DNA of 64,000 nt from positions 1 through 64,000 of IMG/VR virus record IMGVR_UViG_3300031688_000003; one strand, 5' to 3'. Shown piece after piece: positions 1-6,870 of this stretch (position 1 is its first letter; the number at the start of each line of letters is the position of its first letter). The stretch is from a virus. The notes under the pieces are model-generated. The model saw only the letters and a list, made by a program, of their open reading frames with translations. It searched no databases and was not told the DNA's origin. A program made the translations under genes and the position numbers.

Positions 1-55
1 CTGCAGTCTTAACAATAGGGCCATTATCTTTTTGCCATTGTTGTTCTTCTTCCAT
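1..55 (-). CDS. Partial small protein, runs off left edge
   Basis: A leftward reading frame opens with ATG at 55 and encodes MEEEQQWQKDNGPIVKTA before the window ends, so only 18 residues are visible. It begins 23 nt after the stop of the preceding leftward gene, the usual spacing in this arm. No function can be assigned. The N-terminus is acidic and glutamine-rich with no membrane segment. Confidence 0.45.
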   Translation of the reverse strand, partial: MEEEQQWQKDNGPIVKTA

Positions 56-77
56 TTGTATGGCTACGTGATGTCTA

Positions 78-236
78 TTAATCATCCCTGTGTTTGTTCA
101 TTTCTTCTAGTACTTTTTCTAATGCCCACTTTTCTGCAAAACGTATTAACTGTTCTTCAGTGTATTCTTGTTTTCCTCCTGGGTCAAATATTGAGTCATC
201 CTCATGTATTGAGTGTAAATATTCTTTTGCATCCAT
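78..236 (-). CDS. Small charged hypothetical protein
   Basis: A leftward frame of 52 aa (MDAKEYLHSIHEDD...) followed by a predicted helix rich in E, K and W (EEQLIRFAEKWALEKVLEEM). The frame stays open upstream to an ATG at 320, giving 80 aa, but that start would overlap the 47-aa membrane protein at 268-411 by 53 nt. I therefore prefer the internal ATG at 236, which lies 32 nt after that gene's stop. I do not recognise the family. It belongs to a string of small genes at the distal end of the replication operon. Confidence 0.55.
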   Translation of the reverse strand: MDAKEYLHSIHEDDSIFDPGGKQEYTEEQLIRFAEKWALEKVLEEMNKHRDD

Positions 237-267
237 TTCTTTAACGCCCTTATTAGTGAGAGGGACT

Positions 268-411
268 TTACTCTTTAAATTCAATTCCGTTAATTCCTTT
301 CCAAGTATTCTCTGTGTCATCTACTTTTACTTCTTTGTTCTTTACTACTAATGCTAAAACTAATATTATCACTAATGATATTAAAGCTACTCTTTCTATT
401 TTTTTATCCAT
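268..411 (-). CDS. 47-aa single-pass membrane protein
   Basis: A short leftward frame starting MDKKIERVALISL. Residues about 8-24 form one hydrophobic segment (ALISLVIILVLALVV) with a basic N-terminus, followed by a polar tail ending NGIEFKE. This suggests a small inner-membrane protein with its tail in the periplasm or cytoplasm. It sits 18 nt after the stop of another small membrane protein (430-546), so the two probably share a transcript. Function is unknown; size and topology would fit a membrane-active early phage peptide, a holin-like peptide or an exclusion peptide, but nothing in the sequence separates these. Confidence 0.6.
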   Translation of the reverse strand: MDKKIERVALISLVIILVLALVVKNKEVKVDDTENTWKGINGIEFKE

Positions 412-429
412 AGTTTCTTTGTTTGTCTT

Positions 430-546
430 TTAAATTGATGAATAAACAAGACAAATTAATTGCCAAACTACTAATAATGTGGATATTATAACAAATACCA
501 CTAGAGGAAAAACACACCCATACATTGCTTGGTCATCTTGTTTCAT
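430..546 (-). CDS. 38-aa single-pass membrane protein
   Basis: A leftward frame starting MKQDDQAMYGCVF with a hydrophobic stretch (PLVVFVIISTLLVVWQLIC) over most of the rest. Its ATG overlaps the TGA of the upstream 91-aa gene in an ATGA junction at 543-546, the coupling used throughout this arm; this is the main support for the frame being real. Function is unknown. It is one of three consecutive small membrane proteins (268-411, 430-546, 543-818) following the primase. Confidence 0.6.
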   Translation of the reverse strand: MKQDDQAMYGCVFPLVVFVIISTLLVVWQLICLVYSSI

Positions 547-818
547 AATTCTTTATAGTATTTAGAACCAGTGTTCTTTGGTTCATATTTTTTGTTATTA
601 TTATAGTCACCAGACTTTCTTGATCTCATCTCACCAGTATCAGGATTTCTTTCATAGATTTTATCTACAAATATACCTTCTGTTACAGATACAACTTTGT
701 CCATGTTTTTTACAAGCTTTTCATTTGCTTTGGTGACTCTATTGCCTCTAATAGATCCCATTACTATAAGCACTGATGCTATAAATAGTACATAATATAT
801 AAATATTTCCATAATCAT
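543..818 (-). CDS. 91-aa membrane-anchored hypothetical protein
   Basis: Starts MIMEIFIYYVLFIASVLIVM, an N-terminal transmembrane anchor, followed by a polar domain of about 65 aa rich in K, N and E (MDKVVSVTEGIFVDKIYERN and onward). The ATG overlaps the primase stop codon (ATGA at 815-818), so it is translationally coupled to the primase. No family recognised. It may place a replication factor at the membrane, but that is inferred from position only. Confidence 0.7.
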   Translation of the reverse strand: MIMEIFIYYVLFIASVLIVMGSIRGNRVTKANEKLVKNMDKVVSVTEGIFVDKIYERNPDTGEMRSRKSGDYNNNKKYEPKNTGSKYYKEL

Positions 819-1795
819 TTTTTTAGTGTTTCAGATAGCAACGGTGCTATAGTTTCTTTTATTTTATTTATTCCATGTTTTTTAACAGCATCAGATAGAT
901 CTTTTTCAATTTCTAAATAAGTACCGTGAATTTTATAGTGTAATAAATACTTATTTATTGCAGCATGTCCTGCTTGATCATTATCAAATAAAGTAATAAT
1001 CTTTTTAAATTTACTTTTAAGATTATTTATTAAATAGGGTTTAATCATTGTATTTTCACTGTCTGGTGCAATTACTTCAACATTAAAGTTGAACTGTCTT
1101 AAACACATTGCATCTTTTAGAGATGAACAAATAATTAAATTTGGTTTTGTATATACAAGTTGATCTAGACCTTGTGTGTATGGTCTAACTTTAATGAACT
1201 TATAATTTTTTTGAGATGGTTGGTAGATTTTATATATTAAGCCATTCTTGTCAAAGTATCCATACATCTGCTTATTTCTAATAGTAATCTTATCAAATGA
1301 GTTATCATCCTCCTTAATCATATTATAATACTCAATTGGGTATACATTAAACTCTTCAAGAATAGAGGCACCAATGTTAAATGATAACCAAAAGTCAACA
1401 TCCTCATTATACCATCCTCTTTTCTTTATAAAATCAACTTTATATTTTGCAGCTGGAGTACATTCTATTCTATCATGTTCCCCGTGCTTAAGGATATACT
1501 TATTGTAATCCTCAATTATACGAAATAATGCTTGTGAGAAATTTAATTTGAAAATCTCTTGAACTAAATCTATTGCACTACCCTGGCTTCCTGAACTAAA
1601 GTCTTTAAATCTATAATCTCCTGTAGTTTTTCCATAGTATATAAACATACTTGGGGTTCTCTCAGTAGGATTAAAAATAGATTTAACTTGTAAATCTTGT
1701 CCAAATAGTCTTTCTGGTAGGTCTAGATAGAATTCAAATACCCAAGCAGTATTAACATCTTTCTGATCTTTTATAAAATTCTTTGTACTTATCAT
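815..1795 (-). CDS. DNA primase, DnaG/TOPRIM type
   Basis: A 326-aa protein that should make RNA primers at the replication fork. Residues about 60-100 carry the DFSSG...GSAIDLV pattern typical of the CHC2-like N-terminal fold, but the zinc-binding cysteines are absent. A TOPRIM domain follows. Near residue 220 the usual acidic EG..D motif reads CSSLKDA, and near 269 the metal-binding motif reads LFDNDQAG. The degenerate first motif is unusual for a catalytic TOPRIM. The frame is open upstream to an ATG at 1822, but those nine extra codons are the stem and T-run of a terminator-like hairpin, so ATG 1795 is preferred. It heads a stretch with DnaB and an ATPase, forming a replisome module. Confidence 0.85.
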   Translation of the reverse strand: MISTKNFIKDQKDVNTAWVFEFYLDLPERLFGQDLQVKSIFNPTERTPSMFIYYGKTTGDYRFKDFSSGSQGSAIDLVQEIFKLNFSQALFRIIEDYNKYILKHGEHDRIECTPAAKYKVDFIKKRGWYNEDVDFWLSFNIGASILEEFNVYPIEYYNMIKEDDNSFDKITIRNKQMYGYFDKNGLIYKIYQPSQKNYKFIKVRPYTQGLDQLVYTKPNLIICSSLKDAMCLRQFNFNVEVIAPDSENTMIKPYLINNLKSKFKKIITLFDNDQAGHAAINKYLLHYKIHGTYLEIEKDLSDAVKKHGINKIKETIAPLLSETLKK

Positions 1796-1799
1796 AGTT

Positions 1800-1827
1800 A
1801 AAAAAAGGGGACAGTTTCCCATCCCCC
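1800..1827 (-). terminator. Terminator-like hairpin directly before the primase start
   Basis: On the minus strand a GGGGA/TCCCC stem (1822-1826 with 1807-1811) closes a 10-nt loop and is followed by seven T residues (1806-1800). The run ends five nt before the primase ATG at 1795. It looks like an intrinsic terminator or attenuator between the 236-aa gene and the primase. Confidence 0.65.
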
Positions 1828-1842
1828 TTATTTATTTAAATA

Positions 1843-2553
1843 TTAAAGCTCAAAGTCTCCTCCTGTTGACCCATTTGTCTTTGGTTCAAAAGAAGTAGAT
1901 TCTTGCTTTTTTGCTATAGCTCTAATATGCACTGATGCATCAAAGTTTAATAATCTTGTAGTCATAGGTTTTAGATTTTCAAGTCCAACTCCTTCTTTAG
2001 AGATTCTTGGAATGTAAAGATCATTATTTATATAACCTTCTTTGTTTTCCCATTCTCTTGATGCTAAACAACTATTCATCCATTCAGAACCTTTTTCATT
2101 ATCAGTGAATAAAGATGCACATTGAGTCATAAAGTCTTCAATTGTTGCTGCTTCAATAGAATCTAAACCATCTCTCATATCAAGAACTTCAGATAAGAAT
2201 ATCATAGATTTAAGAATCTCTTGATCTTTACTGATTTCTCTACCACTTGGTAATGTTGCATCCTTAAATGGAAATGGACTCATTCTAACTCTACCAACTT
2301 GACCTTCATATCTTCCTAATGAGGAATTGTTTTGATCTCTTAAGAAACCTTCAAACTCTCCTGTTACAGGACGGCTTTCTATATGCAACATAATATTATG
2401 TGCTTCAGAATCATATGGTGTTAAATCATATGTGATCTTGTTGATTTTGATTTCATGGTTTCCAGGTCCAAGAACTGGTCTTGCTTTTCCTGATCCTGCT
2501 TGTAATCCCTTTGTGTTTAACATAACTTTCTTTTTTAAATTTAATTCATTCAT
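1843..2553 (-). CDS. Putative ssDNA-binding-like protein
   Basis: A 236-aa protein of unknown fold. The N-terminal half has many alternating hydrophobic residues (GNHEIKINKITYDL, HNIMLHIESRPVTGEFEGFL), as in a beta-barrel. The C-terminus ends in a flexible serine/glycine linker and the acidic-hydrophobic tip GGDFEL, similar in style to bacterial SSB tails that recruit partners. It is the next gene after a RecA-like ATPase, a common SSB neighbourhood in phages. An SSB role is therefore plausible but not shown. A second protein with a similar acidic tail lies at 10,835-11,461 and competes for the same role. Confidence 0.5.
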   Translation of the reverse strand: MNELNLKKKVMLNTKGLQAGSGKARPVLGPGNHEIKINKITYDLTPYDSEAHNIMLHIESRPVTGEFEGFLRDQNNSSLGRYEGQVGRVRMSPFPFKDATLPSGREISKDQEILKSMIFLSEVLDMRDGLDSIEAATIEDFMTQCASLFTDNEKGSEWMNSCLASREWENKEGYINNDLYIPRISKEGVGLENLKPMTTRLLNFDASVHIRAIAKKQESTSFEPKTNGSTGGDFEL

Positions 2554-2564
2554 ATTACTTTTTT

Positions 2565-3245
2565 TTAAGATTCATACTTTGTTATACAGTCTTTTACAAA
2601 CTGTAAATCATTTTCTATAAAGGATTCCTCAAACATTTCCATAGGAGACTTACATGTGTTTTCTCCATTGTTCTGTGTATCAAATCCATATTCTAATTTG
2701 TCCTCACTCTTCTTTACTCTACCAAATAATACTATAGAGAAAAGGCCTTCCAAAGTTAATGTATTATCTATCATTTTACCAATAGTTTTAGCTTTAACTT
2801 TTCTGTTTCCGTTTACATCTGTTGTTTCTTCTGAATGTGTTAAGAAAAAGACATATAAATTATCTCTCAGATCTTTTGGCATCTTAGCAACTTGTGCTAA
2901 ATTAGCTGCAATCTGTGTAAACTTATCATATCCTTTTTCATTTGCTCTATCAAAATATTCAAATGAACTCATATACTGCCAATCATCTATAATTAAATTA
3001 GTGATGTGTGGCATCTTATCATTAACATGCTGTATTGCTTTAATTATACCTGGAGCTGAAGAAGCTGAGGTCATGTTACCTTTTGGATTGTCTTTAGAAA
3101 TATTTGAATAGTTCTTCTTCCAACCTTTAAAAGGTAATGGTTTGTTAGCAATGTTAATAATGAATGTTTCTTTTGGATCTAGGTTTCTCATACTTGTTGA
3201 CTTACCTGTCCCTGAGTCTGCTATGACTAATACGCTGTGTGCCAT
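2565..3245 (-). CDS. RecA-like/AAA ATPase
   Basis: A 226-aa P-loop NTPase. Walker A is ADSGTGKST (residues 10-17) and Walker B is LIIDDW (84-89); a sensor-like stretch FFLTHSEE follows around 135. Size and layout match the small single-domain RecA/Rad51-core ATPases of phages, such as Sak4-type recombination ATPases and the AAA_24 family. It probably handles ssDNA annealing or recombination next to the putative SSB. Its start lies one base from the stop of the 166-aa upstream gene. The exact subfamily cannot be decided by eye. Confidence 0.8.
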   Translation of the reverse strand: MAHSVLVIADSGTGKSTSMRNLDPKETFIINIANKPLPFKGWKKNYSNISKDNPKGNMTSASSAPGIIKAIQHVNDKMPHITNLIIDDWQYMSSFEYFDRANEKGYDKFTQIAANLAQVAKMPKDLRDNLYVFFLTHSEETTDVNGNRKVKAKTIGKMIDNTLTLEGLFSIVLFGRVKKSEDKLEYGFDTQNNGENTCKSPMEMFEESFIENDLQFVKDCITKYES

Positions 3246-3746
3246 TTATTTATTTAATTTTTGATTAATACTTAGTAATGCTTTTTCTATTCCTTTTAGT
3301 ACATCAACTATCCCTCTTTCAGTTTCTGGGTTAGGTAATGAATCAAAAGCTTTTTGTTCTACTTCAGGATCTCCACTATTTAATGGTAATCCTTTTCTGT
3401 CAGTAACATCATTTATAACTTTCAATTTAGATACAGGAACAATATGTCTTTGAAATCCAGAGTTACTAGTTATCAATTCATAATCATCTTTCCAATTCTT
3501 ATTATTTTTTAACAAGTATAATGTTCTCTTTGGATCCTCAGTACTATAATCTATACTAACAAACTCAGTATAAATATCTTTATTTGGGATTAATTCACTA
3601 GGAAAGAATGTTATATGTAAATCATCTTTCCCTGGTGGCCTGTATGCCATCTTTGGTATATATAGAGAATTATTTACACTATCTAAATATAGATTGTGCT
3701 CTTCTCTTAGTTTAAGTACTTTTGCTTTACGTTCTTCTGGTGTCAT
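3246..3746 (-). CDS. Hypothetical protein between DnaB and the ATPase
   Basis: A 166-aa soluble protein beginning MTPEERKAKVLKLREEHNLY. The C-terminal 35 residues (ERGIVDVLKGIEKALLSINQ) look helical and could be a dimerisation or partner-binding segment. No catalytic motif seen. It lies 3 nt downstream of the DnaB gene and is adjacent to the ATPase, so a helicase accessory role is likely from context only. Confidence 0.65.
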   Translation of the reverse strand: MTPEERKAKVLKLREEHNLYLDSVNNSLYIPKMAYRPPGKDDLHITFFPSELIPNKDIYTEFVSIDYSTEDPKRTLYLLKNNKNWKDDYELITSNSGFQRHIVPVSKLKVINDVTDRKGLPLNSGDPEVEQKAFDSLPNPETERGIVDVLKGIEKALLSINQKLNK

Positions 3747-3749
3747 ATA

Positions 3750-4703
3750 TTATCTTCTTTGTTGTTGTGGTGGAGTATCCATTTCATGTATTTCCATTCT
3801 TTCAAATGCTGCTTTAAAGAATGACATACGTGCATCACCATTCCTTGCTTTAAGGAAGTGAAGTACTAAAGTTTTATCATCATCTATTATAAATCTATCA
3901 GGACCATAAAACTTAATTTTTTGTTTAGCAGGTCTATTAATTCCTATTAGAGTATCTGCATGTTGCAACATTGCATCTGAACCAAATATATCTGATTCAA
4001 GTACATAGTTTCCATACTTACCATCTACTGCTCTATCAGGATTATCAATATTTCTATTGAGTTGTGATAATGCAATAAACATTATAGGATATTCACGCTT
4101 AACTTGAGTGAAGAATTCACCTAACTCAAATAACATATCTAACCTGTTGTTTTGATAGGGTGCTCTCTTTACTAGAATAGTATGGTCTAGAGTTACAATA
4201 GTTTTTTTACCTTTATGCTCATTCATATATGCATCAATCTGTTCCCTCATCTGATTAACAGTCATTGGAGTAGATATAATATCAACTGGATTTGTAACTC
4301 TAGTTTTAGCATATGCATGACATTTGTCAAAAGTAGATTGGTCCAATACAGTACCAGCACTACATAATTGTTTATATGTCTGACCTGTAAGTGATGAGAA
4401 TTCTCTAATAGCTGAAGTTCTACCTACCATCTCAAATTGAAATTCTAATACACGGAAATCTTCTTCAGGGTTATGTATAAATGATTCTCTTATGATTTGA
4501 TCTTTAATCAAAGTTTTACCTGAACCAGGTCTTCCACCAATTACTGTAAGAGTGTTCCATTCTAATCCATCTGTTATAGCATCATTAAATTTAGGCCAAG
4601 GTGTTTGTATTGACTTTTCTTTACCTGACTGTCTGTCAAGCATATATTTAAGTGCTTCATTAAAGGCCGTATATTGACCTCCCCATGCTTTTTTATCTGT
4701 CAT
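3750..4703 (-). CDS. dnaB: DnaB-type replicative helicase
   Basis: A 317-aa RecA-fold helicase that should unwind the fork with the nearby primase. Walker A is GGRPGSGKT (56-64), Walker B ends in IVTLDH (168-173), motif H3 reads FIALSQLNR (208-216), and the arginine-finger region is FLKARNGDAR (282-291). The family is usually near 450 aa; here the N-terminal DnaG-interacting domain is missing, leaving only a short segment before the motor. The start overlaps the stop of the 201-aa winged-helix gene as ATGA, so the two are coupled. Confidence 0.92.
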   Translation of the reverse strand: MTDKKAWGGQYTAFNEALKYMLDRQSGKEKSIQTPWPKFNDAITDGLEWNTLTVIGGRPGSGKTLIKDQIIRESFIHNPEEDFRVLEFQFEMVGRTSAIREFSSLTGQTYKQLCSAGTVLDQSTFDKCHAYAKTRVTNPVDIISTPMTVNQMREQIDAYMNEHKGKKTIVTLDHTILVKRAPYQNNRLDMLFELGEFFTQVKREYPIMFIALSQLNRNIDNPDRAVDGKYGNYVLESDIFGSDAMLQHADTLIGINRPAKQKIKFYGPDRFIIDDDKTLVLHFLKARNGDARMSFFKAAFERMEIHEMDTPPQQQRR

Positions 4704-5305
4704 ACTACATTATCTTTAAAATGGTTAGGTTGATCAATTATTCCATCTCTGATCATATCACAGTAATCTGCTAGATCAGAATGTTTGATTTTGTTTTTGT
4801 CTTGTTTTGAAATAAAGTATTGACTATTCTTCATATATAAGTATTCTTTATCTTCAAATTCATTAACATACATTCTTGAAGCTTTAATGATTTCTTCCCA
4901 TGTAAAGTCATAACATTCAAAGAACCATCTAAATGCTGTCTCTAAACTTCTTATGTTCTGTCTTGCAGGTGTACCACTTGGTAACTTCCCTGGAGGAAAT
5001 ACATTCCTATAATTTTCTAACTTATCTGCAAAGTCTTTACCCATTAGTTGGATATTTGTTTTCTTCTTTGCTCTTACAAAATAGTTGTCATACTTTCTTA
5101 TGATGCCTCTACCACTAGTAGTGACTGTATAACTTGTTTTATTTTCTTTTTTATGTTGAGCTACATATCCTTCCTTTACTAAGAACCCTACTTGTGACAT
5201 TGGATTAATTTGAGGAACTGATATACGTTCATTTATAGAATACAGTAATAATAACTGATTTGGTGTAATATTTTCTTTAAGGATTTTTTGTAATAATTCC
5301 CACAT
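4700..5305 (-). CDS. Winged-helix replication protein, possible helicase loader or initiator
   Basis: A 201-aa protein whose first 70 residues (NQLLLLYSINERISVPQINP, then VGFLVKEGYVAQHKK) look like a winged helix-turn-helix with a beta-hairpin wing. The C-terminal half is helical and aromatic-rich (ETAFRWFFECYDFTWEEIIK). It is the first gene of a leftward transcript from the promoter at 5329-5336 and is coupled to dnaB by an ATGA overlap. This position fits an origin-binding protein or DnaB loader. The function is inferred from fold pattern and neighbours. Confidence 0.65.
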   Translation of the reverse strand: MWELLQKILKENITPNQLLLLYSINERISVPQINPMSQVGFLVKEGYVAQHKKENKTSYTVTTSGRGIIRKYDNYFVRAKKKTNIQLMGKDFADKLENYRNVFPPGKLPSGTPARQNIRSLETAFRWFFECYDFTWEEIIKASRMYVNEFEDKEYLYMKNSQYFISKQDKNKIKHSDLADYCDMIRDGIIDQPNHFKDNVV

Positions 5306-5328
5306 ATGTTGATTTAAATTTTGTTTTG

Positions 5329-5336
5329 CAAATATA
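5329..5336 (-). promoter_or_regulatory. Bacteroidota-type -7 box, leftward
   Basis: TATATTTG on the minus strand matches the TAnnTTTG consensus of Bacteroidota primary sigma. It lies 24-31 nt before the ATG of the winged-helix gene at 5305. No clear TTTG -33 element is present. It forms a divergent pair with the rightward box at 5358-5365. Confidence 0.6.
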
Positions 5337-5357
5337 CTACTTATTAATTTTTTTACC

Positions 5358-5365
5358 TATCTTTG
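5358..5365 (+). promoter_or_regulatory. Bacteroidota-type -7 box, rightward
   Basis: TATCTTTG followed by TACTA. Transcription would start near 5371, almost on the ATG of the 40-aa gene at 5370, so that gene would be leaderless or nearly so, and the 165-aa gene would have a leader of about 100 nt. Confidence 0.65.
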
Positions 5366-5369
5366 TACT

Positions 5370-5492
5370 ATGAATTTTACTCTAAATGACATACAAAAGT
5401 TAGAAAACTCACATCATATTAAAATGCTCAGAACTAAACCAGATCATGCATATAATAAAATATTAAGACAATGGCAGATAAAGAAAAAATAG
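5370..5492 (+). CDS. 40-aa leader-like small protein
   Basis: A rightward frame MNFTLNDIQKLENSHH... ending ...WQIKKK, immediately downstream of the TATCTTTG box. It overlaps the start of the 165-aa gene (ATG 5471) by 22 nt in another frame. It is basic at the C-terminus with no membrane segment. It could be a true small protein or a leader peptide regulating the next gene; the overlap and promoter position support translation, but the length gives weak statistical support. Confidence 0.4.
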   Translation: MNFTLNDIQKLENSHHIKMLRTKPDHAYNKILRQWQIKKK

Positions 5493-5968
5493 ATAGCAAC
5501 TCTATTATAACAATGGACAAATTAGAGTTAGCTGATAAAATAAAAAATGATTTACCTAAAAATACTATAGTAAAGATGCCTGATGATGCTCTTATAAATG
5601 TTAGTATTTCTGGTGTATTTAGAAGTGAGTTAGGCATGCTTCAAGAGTATTTATTTGATAAAATTCCAGATAGTGATCAAGAGTTAATAAAGATTCTTGC
5701 ACTAATCAATACTTCACAAGAAGATATAAATAAAGCAATAAAGGAACATGATTTAGTATTAGATGATAAGTATTACGCTCTTAAAACAATCATAATATTA
5801 AATATGGAATTGAATTATAGAGCAATAGAACAAGGTGCAGCTGCTGTGTATGATAAAGCAGATGTTTATGAATCTCTAGCTGATGAACTTAAGGGTGGTG
5901 TTCTTCCTTTGTCTGATGAGGAAATAAGTAAAAGAAAAGCAGATGAAATAAAATCTAACGAAGATTAG
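5471..5968 (+). CDS. Hypothetical protein on an isolated rightward island
   Basis: A 165-aa acidic soluble protein, largely helical, with a central stretch PDDALINVSISGVFRSELG and a charged C-terminus (EEISKRKADEIKSNED). It is the only sizeable rightward gene among leftward replication genes, has its own promoter at 5358, and its 3' end overlaps the convergent 136-aa gene by 14 nt. No family recognised. An isolated, separately promoted gene of this kind could be a moron or a regulator; this is inference from layout. Confidence 0.7.
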   Translation: MADKEKIDSNSIITMDKLELADKIKNDLPKNTIVKMPDDALINVSISGVFRSELGMLQEYLFDKIPDSDQELIKILALINTSQEDINKAIKEHDLVLDDKYYALKTIIILNMELNYRAIEQGAAAVYDKADVYESLADELKGGVLPLSDEEISKRKADEIKSNED

Positions 5969-6341
5969 ATCCAACATCATCACCAATCTCAATTATATTC
6001 TGTATAACTGCATTCATCTCATCTTTATCACAATCTGCAAATGATTTACAATATTCTTGTCCATCTCTATTAAAACAGAGACCAGACTTTCTTTTTATTA
6101 TTAATTTCATTTCTTCTAGACTGTATCCTATCTCTGCTGCTAATTCTCTTAGCATTACATAAACCTTTGCCAATTGTGCATTAGATCCTTTAGGACCACT
6201 AACACTAACAAACATTTCTACTTTTGAGCCTTCTGGTAAACTATCTACAAATTTATCATAGATAGTTTCCCTGGCTTTAATACTATGTTGGAGTTTTCCA
6301 TCCCTTTTAACAAGGTTAGAAAAGAAATTTTGCTTACTCAT
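5955..6341 (-). CDS. NinB-like recombination protein candidate
   Basis: A protein of 128 aa starting MSKQNFFSNLVKRDG. The segment SNAQLAKVYVMLRELAAEIG followed by YSLEEMKLIIKRKSGLC resembles the helical core of NinB/Orf-type phage recombination mediators and related nuclease-accessory families. A longer start at 6365 exists, but the coupled 39-aa gene upstream ends inside ATGAGTAA at 6334-6341, which supports ATG 6341. Three cysteines occur (LCF, EYCK, DCDK), not in a standard zinc motif. It converges with the rightward island and overlaps it tail to tail. Confidence 0.5.
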   Translation of the reverse strand: MSKQNFFSNLVKRDGKLQHSIKARETIYDKFVDSLPEGSKVEMFVSVSGPKGSNAQLAKVYVMLRELAAEIGYSLEEMKLIIKRKSGLCFNRDGQEYCKSFADCDKDEMNAVIQNIIEIGDDVGSNLR

Positions 6342-6453
6342 CTCCTTTAGTTTTTTTATATACATGCCTTTCTATCTGAGATGCAGCATACAAACCTGTA
6401 GCTAATCCCAATACATATATTACTATTCCTATTATTAGATATAATGCTTCCAT
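6334..6453 (-). CDS. 39-aa single-pass membrane protein
   Basis: A leftward frame beginning MEALYLIIGIVIYVLGLATG, a hydrophobic helix with an N-out-type acidic start, then a basic tail (ERHVYKKTKGDE). Its ATG overlaps the upstream stop as TAATG at 6451-6455, and its stop overlaps the downstream start. Coupling on both sides makes the frame convincing despite its size. Function unknown. Confidence 0.65.
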   Translation of the reverse strand: MEALYLIIGIVIYVLGLATGLYAASQIERHVYKKTKGDE

Positions 6454-6716
6454 TATATTGTTTCTAAAATTTGTTCACACATAAAATCATAATCCATATC
6501 AACATCTATGAATGGTGCAACATTTACTTCAACGAGATTACCATTTTTGTCTTCTGCATGTATCATAACTTTATCTATGACTACCATTGCACTACAACCT
6601 GGTTCTTCTCTAGTTTCTCTTTCTGCTGGTTCAAATGTATAATGTAAATTAAAATCTGACCCGTCTATTTCTATAGTATGTGTATCTTTAAATGAATATA
6701 CTCTATTTCTGCTCAT
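6453..6716 (-). CDS. 87-aa hypothetical protein
   Basis: An acidic soluble protein starting MSRNRVYSFKDTHTIEIDGS, with alternating hydrophobic residues suggesting beta strands and a short C-terminal helix (YDFMCEQILETI). Its start overlaps the tiny 21-aa frame as ATGA, and its stop overlaps the next gene as TAATG. Not recognised. Confidence 0.65.
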   Translation of the reverse strand: MSRNRVYSFKDTHTIEIDGSDFNLHYTFEPAERETREEPGCSAMVVIDKVMIHAEDKNGNLVEVNVAPFIDVDMDYDFMCEQILETI

Positions 6717-6778
6717 AAAAATTTAATTATTGATAATCCAGGTTGTTCATCACCTGGATCTGTTATTATTATTTCCAT
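6713..6778 (-). CDS. Possible 21-aa coupled peptide
   Basis: A minimal frame MEIIITDPGDEQPGLSIIKFL whose TGA overlaps the next ATG as ATGA. It contains a short hairpin (CCAGG...CCTGG, 6738-6757). Too short to judge by composition; listed because of the exact coupling pattern. Confidence 0.35.
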   Translation of the reverse strand: MEIIITDPGDEQPGLSIIKFL

Positions 6779-6793
6779 TAATTGTTTTATTAA

Positions 6794-6864
6794 AATACTA
6801 AGGGTTAGACAAAGTATTAACCTAATTTGGCAAAAACGCCTTTATGCCCTTAACCCCTAGTATT
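6794..6864 (-). terminator. Long-range inverted repeat downstream of groEL
   Basis: The arms at 6794-6807 and 6851-6864 match at 13 of 14 positions (TAACCCCTAGTATT against its complement) and enclose 43 nt. Inside is a smaller GGCG...CGCC-type stem (6829-6840). On the leftward transcript the element starts 7 nt after the groEL stop and ends in TTTTAATAA. It may act as a terminator, a processing site, or an mRNA-stability structure. Confidence 0.55.
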
Positions 6865-6870
6865 AAATTA

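Noticed and set aside
1795-1822. Longer primase N-terminus starting at 1,822
   Set aside because: Those codons are formed by a terminator hairpin and its T-run, and the start at 1,795 follows directly.
2656-3111. A 151-aa rightward frame opposite the RecA-like ATPase gene
   Set aside because: It is antisense to a gene with clear Walker motifs, has no leader or promoter, and its composition mirrors the opposite strand.
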